Shown one piece after another: positions 1 to 6,600 of a DNA stretch of 7,386 nucleotides. The position numbers were made by a program, and so were the translations under genes. The notes beneath the pieces were generated by a model, which was not told the DNA's origin, did not search any database, and was given only the letters and a program-made list of their open reading frames with translations. Within the stretch, counting starts at the first letter, position 1. Each line of letters begins with the position of its first letter. The stretch is from Gammaproteobacteria bacterium (GTDB lineage Bacteria; Pseudomonadota; Gammaproteobacteria; UBA9339): NCBI GenBank assembly GCA_018814965.1, contig JAHIYS010000034.1, positions 1-7,386 on the forward strand, read 5' to 3'.

Positions 1-6
1 CTATTT

Positions 7-24
7 TATGAATAATTATTCATA
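7..24. promoter_or_regulatory. ARG box 1 (ArgR operator, perfect consensus)
   Basis: The 18 bases match the enterobacterial ARG-box consensus WNTGAATWWWWATTCANW at every defined position. TGAAT is at 9-13, an AATT centre at 14-17 and ATTCA at 18-22. It sits just upstream of the argR promoter and pairs with the second box at 27-44. The match is seen directly; ArgR binding is inferred from the family. Because the palindrome is symmetrical it could also serve a gene transcribed leftward beyond the window edge. Confidence 0.85.
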
Positions 25-26
25 AT

Positions 27-44
27 GTTGCATTTTTATTCATT
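27..44. promoter_or_regulatory. ARG box 2 (imperfect), overlapping the argR -35 region
   Basis: TGCAT at 29-33, TTTT at 34-37 and ATTCA at 38-42 form a second ARG box with one mismatch in the left core arm. The gap to box 1 is 2 bases (25-26), so the centres are 20 bp apart. As I recall, most E. coli ARG-box pairs have a 3-bp gap and argR itself has 2 bp, so this copies the autoregulatory arrangement. It covers the predicted -35 element, which fits repression of argR by arginine-bound ArgR. Confidence 0.75.
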
Positions 45-55
45 CTGGTTATAAT
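28..55 (+). promoter_or_regulatory. argR promoter (sigma-70 type)
   Basis: A perfect -10 hexamer TATAAT lies at 50-55. The best -35 candidate is TTGCAT at 28-33 (3 of 6 matches, 16-bp spacer). The start of transcription would be near 62, giving a leader of about 30 bases. A second TATAAT at 66-71 could be an alternative -10. The weak -35 lies inside ARG box 2. The argR ribosome site is weak: only GGA at 82-84, eight bases before the ATG. Confidence 0.65.
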
Positions 56-92
56 AGCAGTCGACTATAATTATATTAAATGGATACTTAAA

Positions 93-551
93 ATGACTTC
101 CTCTAAAAAAGACCTGACCCCAATACTAAAAAGTTTGTTACTAAAAAAATCAGCAAAAACTCAAGATGAGATTTGTCTAGCTTTGAAAAAACAGGGGTAT
201 CAAGTAAATCAAACCAAAGTTTCACGTCTTCTAAAAAATCTCGGTGCAATGAAAGTTAAAAATGATCAGGGGAAAATTGTTTACTGGCTACCAAAAGAAC
301 CACCGCCACCAAATCTATCAACTTTAGTAAGCAACCTAGTGGTTGATGTTGTGGCGAACGAGAACATGATCATAATTCATACCAGCCCAGGAGCTGCGTC
401 AGTAATTGCAAGAGTGGTAGATTACTTAAAAATGGAAAGTGAAATCTTAGGAACCATTGCAGGGGACGACTCTATTTTTATCGCCCCAAAATCTGTGGCA
501 AATATTAAAGCAATTTATAAAAAAATCAGGTCACAATTGGGGTTTAATTAA
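93..551 (+). CDS. argR: Arginine repressor ArgR
   Basis: This is a transcriptional regulator that, with L-arginine as corepressor, binds ARG boxes as a hexamer and represses arginine biosynthesis and often its own gene; in some relatives it also controls arginine uptake. At 152 residues it is close to the 156 of E. coli ArgR. Residues about 1-68 are the winged-helix DNA-binding domain; the recognition-helix segment NQTKVSRLLKNLGA (39-52) and the VYWLP strand (63-67) closely match E. coli. A proline-rich hinge (EPPPPN, 69-74) leads to the oligomerisation and arginine-binding domain, with HTSPGAA at 96-102 and GTIAGDD at 120-126. The two Asp residues 125-126 are the arginine-contacting pair of the family. 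The ATG at 93 is the only sensible start, since the upstream ATG at 80 meets a stop after three codons. Two ARG boxes and a promoter precede it, implying autoregulation. No partner gene follows; the next gene is convergent. The protein appears intact. Confidence 0.96.
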   Translation: MTSSKKDLTPILKSLLLKKSAKTQDEICLALKKQGYQVNQTKVSRLLKNLGAMKVKNDQGKIVYWLPKEPPPPNLSTLVSNLVVDVVANENMIIIHTSPGAASVIARVVDYLKMESEILGTIAGDDSIFIAPKSVANIKAIYKKIRSQLGFN

Positions 552-591
552 AAAAGTGTTTTTGGTGAAATATATGGTCAGTTTCTCTTCT

Positions 592-723
592 GGATTGCCG
601 CGTCGCAAGCTGTGCTTGCTCCTCGCAATGACAGCATAAAGCCAGGATTTCATCGCTGCGCTTCACACAATGACGATAAAAAACTAAGATTTTATTGCTA
701 CGCTTCTTCCGATGACGGCAAAA
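592..723. repeat. Three degenerate tandem copies of a palindromic intergenic repeat
   Basis: Three units follow each other at about 592-640, 645-680 and 688-723. Each runs GGATT (AGATT in the third), then a GCnnC-rich part, a GCTTGC/GCTTC core, then a CAATGAC/GATGAC end and an A-rich tail. Unit 1 is the best preserved and GC-richer than its surroundings: ATTGC (594-598) can pair with GCAAT (625-629), and inside it GCAAGC (605-610) pairs perfectly with GCTTGC (614-619) around a 3-base loop. Units 2 and 3 are decayed. The motif, roughly GTCATTGCGAGGAGC followed by GACGCGGCAATCC on the other strand, resembles a dispersed REP-like element I recall from several intracellular bacteria; that is memory, not a search. 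The copies lie between two convergent gene ends, where they might help end transcription or stabilise messages, but neither gene shows a classical U-tract terminator here. No open reading frame in 552-754 looks real. Confidence 0.7.
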
Positions 724-754
724 GAGTTAGATCAGTTTTCCTTGCTTCTTCTCC

Positions 755-3421
755 CTATTCTAATATAGGATCTGGATCATCCTTTTCAGTCTTTATAAAA
801 TTCTCCTCAAGATTTGGGTTAGGCTTCTTATGCCCCCTACCAAGAGTCATTTGGTTCTCCCGAGTCTGCCTAGCTTCTTTTACACGCTCATATATCTTAG
901 CTGATAGCTCCTTAAAATTTTTTAAATACTTGGAGATATCGTTATCCGAATACTTATTATCAGCAAGAATGCTTGTAATTTCGTCACTATATTTTACTAT
1001 CGCTTTTTTTAGTTCGCCAATAGGCTGTCTCGTACCCAGACGCCCCATCTTTTCTAACAACTCAAGTCTTTCTGCTACAACTTTGGGCAGATCCCTTTGT
1101 ATTCTTGCCATCTCCTCTTTTGAAAAGCCTATTCTATTAACTCGGTTTTTACCTTTGCCTGAAGACTCCAGTTTCTTTTTTCCTTTTCCTTTTTCTGGTG
1201 TACTCGGCACTGGTTTAGTATCATTATAATCTGCTAATCCTTCTTCATCTCCACCATCTCCATCAACATCTGTTTGGCTTTCCTCTTTTACTTCTCCCAA
1301 AGGCTCTGGTTTAACTTCTTGCTCTTGCTTTACATCTTGCGGCTCTAATTTAACTTCCTGCTCTTGCTTTATTACCCAATCTTCCTGCATTACCTGGGGC
1401 TCTGGTTTAACTCCTGGCTCTTGCTTTATCTCGATAGGTTCTTGTTTTACCTCAACAGGCTCTTGCTTTATTGCCAAATCTTCTAGCTTCACCTGATCCT
1501 GAGACTCTGGCTTTATATATTGAGGCTTGGGCTCTTGTTTAATTTTGTTCATCAGTACAGTCAAAAATGGTACAACTTCATACGTAACTGGAACACTACA
1601 AGCTGGGGGTGGTTGTATAGCAGGGCCCGACGGCCCTAAGTCACCAATAGGAGGTAATTTATCATGCACCTCATACAGTTTTTTAACACTCTTACCACCC
1701 AAATTTTTAGCTGCGCCACCAATACTACTAGTCGCACTGCTACCTATTGAATATACCTTATCTGCTACATTTTTAAGAGTATCTTTGGCCGCATCACCAA
1801 AACCTATAACAGTACTAGATATCACATCTGAATGCGCATACGCCTCATACCCAACAACAGCGGTCGCAACCAATACTACTGGCCCATAACATATCCAAGG
1901 ATGTCGTGCACAAAACCATTTAGAATCATCAGACTCAGGTGTGGCGGCATAAATATCTGCAGGGCAAGTTCCCTTTTCTGATTTTGATACTGGCTCAATC
2001 AGATCTTCTAGTTCAAACGGTTTATTTTCAAATGGTTCAACAGGACAGGTATCATTCAGATCTTTGGGATCTGGCCCAGGTTGTAGATCAGAAGCTAAAT
2101 CTGGATCTAGATTTTGTTGTGCATCATCTAATGGCTCTGATTTTAATTCTGGCTCAGGCTCAGGTTCTGATTCTAACTCTGGATCTGGATCAAATGCTAA
2201 ATCTTGCTTTGTTGGCTCCGGTTTTTTTGATTTATCAATCAATTTTTCGATTCTTTTTCTATGTTCCTGCTCCGTATATTCAGCAGAAATAATATCAATA
2301 TCACGCCGCACTGGATCCATCATATGACGCGAAACACCATCTAGCACCTTACTTGCATCATGTGACCAACCCAATCTAAAATTTACCCCCAAATGCCAAA
2401 CGGTTCCTCTTGGATTATCTCTTTGAACTCCTGATGTAAACCCCACCTTATCAAACATTCCCAATACTTTTTTACCATCCCTTCTAGAATAATCGTATGT
2501 TAATCTAAATTTTGGTCCATACAGAGCGGTCATCTCTGAAGCATTAAAATAATAACCACCTACATAACCAACCAATCCTCTAATAAATTCATAACCTATC
2601 TCAGCATCTATCCCAGGCATTGCTTTTTCATGCTCTAAATCTCTAGTGATACCTATATTTTTGAATATCTTATTTCTATAAAGCTCCATCTCTTTTTCAG
2701 TATAGTGACCTATAGATTTTGCTCCACCTAGAGGTTTATATATGTTCCCACCAACAAACCAATTTTTATTCCAAAACTCCATCCCTAATGCTAGTTGATT
2801 AAAGTAACTTTTCCCCTCGGTTCGCTTACGATCAAAAGCAAAATATACGCCATACAATCTTTGTTTTTCTTCTGATAACTGACGATAACCAAGATGTAAA
2901 TTAACTTCAAATGGGGGTCCAGAACGATCCGTATATCTCAAATTAGCAAAACCAAGCTTTGTTTGATCTTGCCAAATCGGGGTAAAAAGATCGAGAATCA
3001 CAGCGTAATTGGGATCTCCAGCATCAAAGAAACGGGTCCCACCTACCTCAATATATGGAGTATATTTTTTTGTTGTATCGGTATTTAAAGCTACATCATT
3101 GCTGGAGGGTTCATTTACATCAATCAGACTTGCTTCATTATCAGGAGGTACATTCTGCGCTTTTACTTCTTCTTTGTGACTCTTGGTTGGGTTTTTATTT
3201 GATTCTTGCTGATCATTACTGTCTGTGGTGTTAGGTTGCTGAGCTTTGTTATCAATCTCATCGTCTATCTTATTTGTTTTTAAGGTTAATTCTTTTAAAG
3301 TTGATGATCTTTCTTTAAACCCATTTTTCACCCCAGCATGCCGATAAGCGCACATGGTAAGTAATAGTAGAATCAACACTATTATGGTAATTAGTCTAAA
3401 ATATTTTTTTGCTTTATTCAC
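755..3421 (-). CDS. Inverse-autotransporter-like surface protein with psi-K-x-E array (unnamed)
   Basis: I do not recognise a named gene. Residues 1-29 form a signal: basic KAKKYFR, then a hydrophobic stretch (10-26). Residues 30-118 are polar, Asn/Asp/Lys/Ser-rich and probably disordered. Residues about 119-353 look like an outer-membrane beta-barrel of the inverse autotransporter (intimin/invasin) type: VGGTRFFDAG (126-135), AMPGIDAEIGYEF (267-279), VGGYYFNAS (287-295) and RDNPRGTVWHLGVNFRLGW (334-352), ending aromatically. DPVRRDIDII (369-378) follows. No LysM or Ig-like domain is seen. The C-terminal part has an acidic Pro-Glu tract (399-456), a Cys-bearing hydrophobic segment (504-529), 12 psi-K-x-E motifs (627-714), a Gly/Lys basic segment (744-763) and a helical end (765-855). 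The GTG at 3421 is chosen because it gives the whole signal; the first ATG (Met23) would cut it. An in-frame stop lies just upstream. No good Shine-Dalgarno is visible before it. The barrel call is moderately sure, surface exposure is inferred and the passenger function is unknown. Confidence 0.8.
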   Translation of the reverse strand: MNKAKKYFRLITIIVLILLLLTMCAYRHAGVKNGFKERSSTLKELTLKTNKIDDEIDNKAQQPNTTDSNDQQESNKNPTKSHKEEVKAQNVPPDNEASLIDVNEPSSNDVALNTDTTKKYTPYIEVGGTRFFDAGDPNYAVILDLFTPIWQDQTKLGFANLRYTDRSGPPFEVNLHLGYRQLSEEKQRLYGVYFAFDRKRTEGKSYFNQLALGMEFWNKNWFVGGNIYKPLGGAKSIGHYTEKEMELYRNKIFKNIGITRDLEHEKAMPGIDAEIGYEFIRGLVGYVGGYYFNASEMTALYGPKFRLTYDYSRRDGKKVLGMFDKVGFTSGVQRDNPRGTVWHLGVNFRLGWSHDASKVLDGVSRHMMDPVRRDIDIISAEYTEQEHRKRIEKLIDKSKKPEPTKQDLAFDPDPELESEPEPEPELKSEPLDDAQQNLDPDLASDLQPGPDPKDLNDTCPVEPFENKPFELEDLIEPVSKSEKGTCPADIYAATPESDDSKWFCARHPWICYGPVVLVATAVVGYEAYAHSDVISSTVIGFGDAAKDTLKNVADKVYSIGSSATSSIGGAAKNLGGKSVKKLYEVHDKLPPIGDLGPSGPAIQPPPACSVPVTYEVVPFLTVLMNKIKQEPKPQYIKPESQDQVKLEDLAIKQEPVEVKQEPIEIKQEPGVKPEPQVMQEDWVIKQEQEVKLEPQDVKQEQEVKPEPLGEVKEESQTDVDGDGGDEEGLADYNDTKPVPSTPEKGKGKKKLESSGKGKNRVNRIGFSKEEMARIQRDLPKVVAERLELLEKMGRLGTRQPIGELKKAIVKYSDEITSILADNKYSDNDISKYLKNFKELSAKIYERVKEARQTRENQMTLGRGHKKPNPNLEENFIKTEKDDPDPILE
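1280..1543 (-). repeat. Coding repeat: 12 psi-K-x-E motifs in 88 residues
   Basis: Residues 627-714 of the 888-residue protein contain Ile/Val-Lys-x-Glu twelve times, with Lys at 628, 637, 645, 652, 659, 666, 672, 685, 691, 698, 704 and 712. The x position is Gln six times, Pro three, Leu two and Glu once, and seven motifs are followed by Pro. Spacing is usually 6-9 residues, with one gap of 13. Codons for the fixed residues vary: Ile is ATT or ATA, Val is GTA, GTT or GTG, Lys is AAA or AAG, and Glu is GAG or GAA. The array is therefore not a fresh DNA duplication. Two more matches lie outside it, at Lys427 (LKSE) and Lys877 (IKTE). The pattern equals the SUMO-acceptor consensus of eukaryotes. 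Confidence 0.85.
1835..1888 (-). other. Internal hydrophobic, possibly membrane-spanning segment of the 888-residue protein
   Basis: Residues 512-529 (YGPVVLVATAVVGYEAYA) are a hydrophobic stretch long enough to span or insert into a membrane. They are preceded by a Cys/Trp/His-rich motif, WFCARHPWIC (502-511), whose two Cys residues are seven positions apart. After it come 530-585, small-residue-rich and probably amphipathic. A transmembrane segment beyond the barrel is unexpected in a classical inverse autotransporter passenger. Insertion into a host membrane is one possible reading, and a buried core helix is another. Confidence 0.5.
2054..2227 (-). repeat. Coding low-complexity acidic Pro-Glu/Pro-Asp tract
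   Basis: Residues about 399-456 are dominated by Glu, Asp, Pro and Ser, with runs such as DPDPELESEPEPEPELKSEP (411-430) and DPDLASDLQPGPDP (439-452). In DNA this appears on the plus strand around 2135-2196 as imperfect GGCTCA/GGATCT hexamers, which also creates spurious open frames on that strand. The tract separates the barrel from the internal hydrophobic segment and probably acts as an extended, negatively charged spacer. It is likely to vary in length between strains through slippage. Confidence 0.7.
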
Positions 3422-3666
3422 ATTAGATACCAGTTATGTTTCTAGTATCCCTATCCTTACTTCTATACTCCTGATTAGTTATTGTAGCTTAACTATTGCT
3501 ATAATGCAGAAAAAATCCTTCGTTCATAGAAATAAGATTAAGTTTTCCATGTAACAACTTGATTTTATTGTCCTGCTAAAGATTTAAATTTTTTGAAGAA
3601 AAATGGCTAATGTTGATCTAGCCTGGGATATAAATCCCAGGCCAAACCAATAAATCAATTATACTT
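3422..3666. other. Intergenic region between nifJ end and the 888-residue gene
   Basis: These 245 bases hold no credible gene. Apart from the hairpin at 3621-3642, I see no convincing promoter for the minus-strand gene starting at 3421. The best pair found is TTGTTA followed 17 bases later by TATTTC on the minus strand, which is weak. An AGGAG on the minus strand lies about 50 bases before the GTG and is too far to be its ribosome site. Nothing matching a full ARG box is present. Confidence 0.5.
3621..3642 (-). terminator. Strong hairpin downstream of nifJ
   Basis: GCCTGGGAT (3621-3629) and ATCCCAGGC (3634-3642) form a perfect 9-bp, GC-rich stem with a 4-base loop. It begins 24 bases after the nifJ stop codon. 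On the minus-strand transcript no U-run follows directly; the first T-run comes about 15 bases later, so it is not a textbook intrinsic terminator. It may still protect the 3' end of the nifJ message or stop transcription less efficiently. The stem is certain, the role is not. Confidence 0.5.
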
Positions 3667-6600
3667 TTATTCTGGTTTTTTAGCAGCCAGATCAGCATAC
3701 AACTTCCATTTCCGGTTTACATCAGCCTGCAATTGCTTCATTAACTCTTCAGAATGCTCAGGATATTGCGCTGTTAAAGACTTAAACCTTGGTTCGTTAT
3801 ACGCATAATCACGTACAGGAATGGACGGTTCTTTTGAATCTAATTGTAAAGGATTCAAACCCTCTTTAGCACGATCAGGATGATAACGATATAACGGCCA
3901 AAAGCCACTATTAACCGCTAGTTTTTGTTGATCAACCCCACGACGTAAATTATAACCATGAGCAATACAATTACTGTAAGCAATGATTAACGACGGACCT
4001 GGATACTTTTCAGCTTCAAGCATAGCTCGAATAGCTTGCGTTGGATTTGCGCCAATCGCTATTTGGGCAACATAAACACTACCATAGGTAAGAGCCATCA
4101 TGCCCAAATCTTTACGCGCTAATGGTTTACCAGAAACTGCGAACTTAGCTACAGCTCCACGCGGTGTTGATTTAGATGCCTGACCTCCGGTATTAGAATA
4201 GACCTCTGTATCTAAAACCAGAACATTAACATCACGATTACTGGCTAGTACGTGATCTAAACCACCATAACCAATATCATATGCCCAACCATCGCCCCCT
4301 AAAATCCAAATACTACGCCTTACTAAATGATCTAACAAAGCGAGTAAATGCTTGGCGCGCGGATCTTGAAGAGGCTCTAATTTTGCTTTTAACTCTGTAA
4401 GACGGTGCCGTTGAGCAAAAATATCTTTTTCATCATGCTCATGCACCCCTTGTGCAATAGCATTTGTCAATTCATCACCAATTTGACCAGCAAACTCTTG
4501 TAACAACTCTAAAGCTAACTCTTGCTGTTTGTCTTCAGACAATCTAAATCCATAACCAAATTCAGCATTGTCTTCAAATAATGAATTTGACCAAGCTGGC
4601 CCACGACCCTCAGCATCACATGTCCATGGCGTTGTTGGTAGATTGCCACCATAAATGGAAGAGCAACCAGTAGCATTAGCCACCAGCATTCTACTACCAA
4701 ACAACTGAGTGATTAATTTTACATATGGGGTTTCGCCACAACCAGCACAAGCACCAGAGAACTCAAAGTAAGGATGTAAATACTGAACACCACGTATACT
4801 GCCATTATCAATCTCACGTCGATCAGCATAAGGTAAGCTTTCAAAGAATTCTATATTTTTACGTTCACTCTCCAAACGCTCCGTTTTTGGTGTAAGCATG
4901 ATGGCTTTAATATCGCGATTTTCTTTGTTAACTGCAGGGCAAACCTCTTTACATAAACCACAACCAGTACAATCTTCAAGATAAATTTGTAATCTGAATT
5001 GATCATCAGCAAACTCTTTAGCGCGGCATTTTGCGGTTTTAAAATCTGCTGGGGCATCTTTTAAGTTATCTTCTGAAAAGTGCTTAACCCGGATAACAGC
5101 ATGAGGACAGATCAAACTACATTGTCCACACTGAATACACATATCTGGATTCCACTCAGAAACTATTTCAGAGACGTTACGCTTCTCCCATTTGGTAGTT
5201 CCACAAGGATAAGTACCATCAGCAGGCATAGCACTTACTGGAAGTTCATCACCCCTTTCATCCATTATGGTTGCAGTGATTTTTTGTACAAACTCAGGTG
5301 CCTTTCTGCTTACAATAGGCTTTAACTCATGAGCATTAGCTGGCACTTTATCTAAAAGTTTTACTTCAAATAAATTCGCCAACGTCTGGTCGACAGCCTC
5401 AAAATTTTTCTTAACCACCTCTTCCCCTTTACGTCGATAGGTTTTAACAATAGCATCTTTTATCTTAGCAATAGCATCTTCTCGCGGCAAAACCCCTGAA
5501 ATAGCAAAAAAGCAGGTTTGCATAATAGTATTAATCCTGCTTCCCATGCCAGTAGCTGCAGCTATTTTATAAGCATCTATAACATAGAATTTTAGCTTCT
5601 TAGCTATGATTTTTTCTGCGACAACTATTGGTAATTTTTCCCAAACTTCATCAGGACCAAAAGGACTATTTAATAAGAAAGTAGCACCCAAAACTGCATT
5701 ATCCAAAATACTTGATGACTCAGTGAAACCATACTCATGGCAACCAATAAAATCAGCCTTTGCAATCAAATAAGGGGCTGTTATCGGCTCAGGAGAGAAT
5801 CGCAAATGAGACACTGTTTTGGAGCCTGATTTTTTTGAATCATATACAAAATAACCCTGTACAAATAAATCAGTCTCTTTTCCAATAATTTTTATTGTGT
5901 TTTTATTCGCCCCAACTGTACCATCTGAACCCAAACCATAAAACACAGAACATTTTTGATTTTCGTGGTCAAGAGAAAAACCTGAATCATAATCCAAACT
6001 ACTATTGGTTACGTCATCGTTGATCCCTACTGTAAAATGATTTTTGGGATTATCTTGTTTTATATGATCAAATATTCCCTTTACCATTGCAGGAGTAAAC
6101 TCTTTAGATGACAAACCATATCTGCCACCAACAATTTTTGGATATCCATTTTTAAACGGTAACTTACCAGCACTAAAAACTTCTGCTACAGCGGTTAAAA
6201 TATCTTGATACAAAGGCTCACCTAAAGACCCAGGCTCTTTGGTACGATCTAATACTGCAATTGATTTAACAGTGTCTGGTAAGATTTCAATAAATCTCTC
6301 AATTGAAAATGGGCGGTATAAATATACCTGCACTACCCCAACCTTTTCACCTTGAGCAACAAGATTATCCACTGTCTGCATAACGGTTTTAGAACCAGAA
6401 CCTATAATAACAATGATTCTTTCAGCAGCCTCATCACCGCGATAACTCATTAAAGAATATTTTCTTCCAGTAAGTTTTGCGAACTGGTCCATATACTTTT
6501 CAACAATTGTAGGAACTTTAAGATAAAATGGATTTACAGTTTCACGCCCTTGAAAATAAACATCTGGATTTTGTGAAGTTCCACGAACACAAGGGTGCTC

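Noticed and set aside
18..33. Lipoprotein-type reading of the large protein's signal (residues LTMC, 21-24 of the protein)
   Set aside because: Met directly before the Cys is not a normal lipobox residue, and a barrel protein is not expected to be lipidated there. The site lies at about 3350-3361 in the window.
547..566. AAAAA-GTG-TTTTT just after argR as an intrinsic terminator
   Set aside because: The stem is only five A-T pairs, too weak to act as a terminator hairpin.
612..1229. A 205-residue plus-strand frame across the repeat cluster and the 3' end of the large gene
   Set aside because: It is antisense to the helical C-terminus and starts inside the palindromic repeat; no family resemblance or start signal.
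1527..2327. Open frames on the plus strand inside the large minus-strand gene, including a Gly/Ser-rich one near 2064
   Set aside because: They are antisense shadows of the Pro/Glu- and Lys/Glu-rich repeats; no ribosome site, no recognisable domain, and composition explained by the opposite strand.
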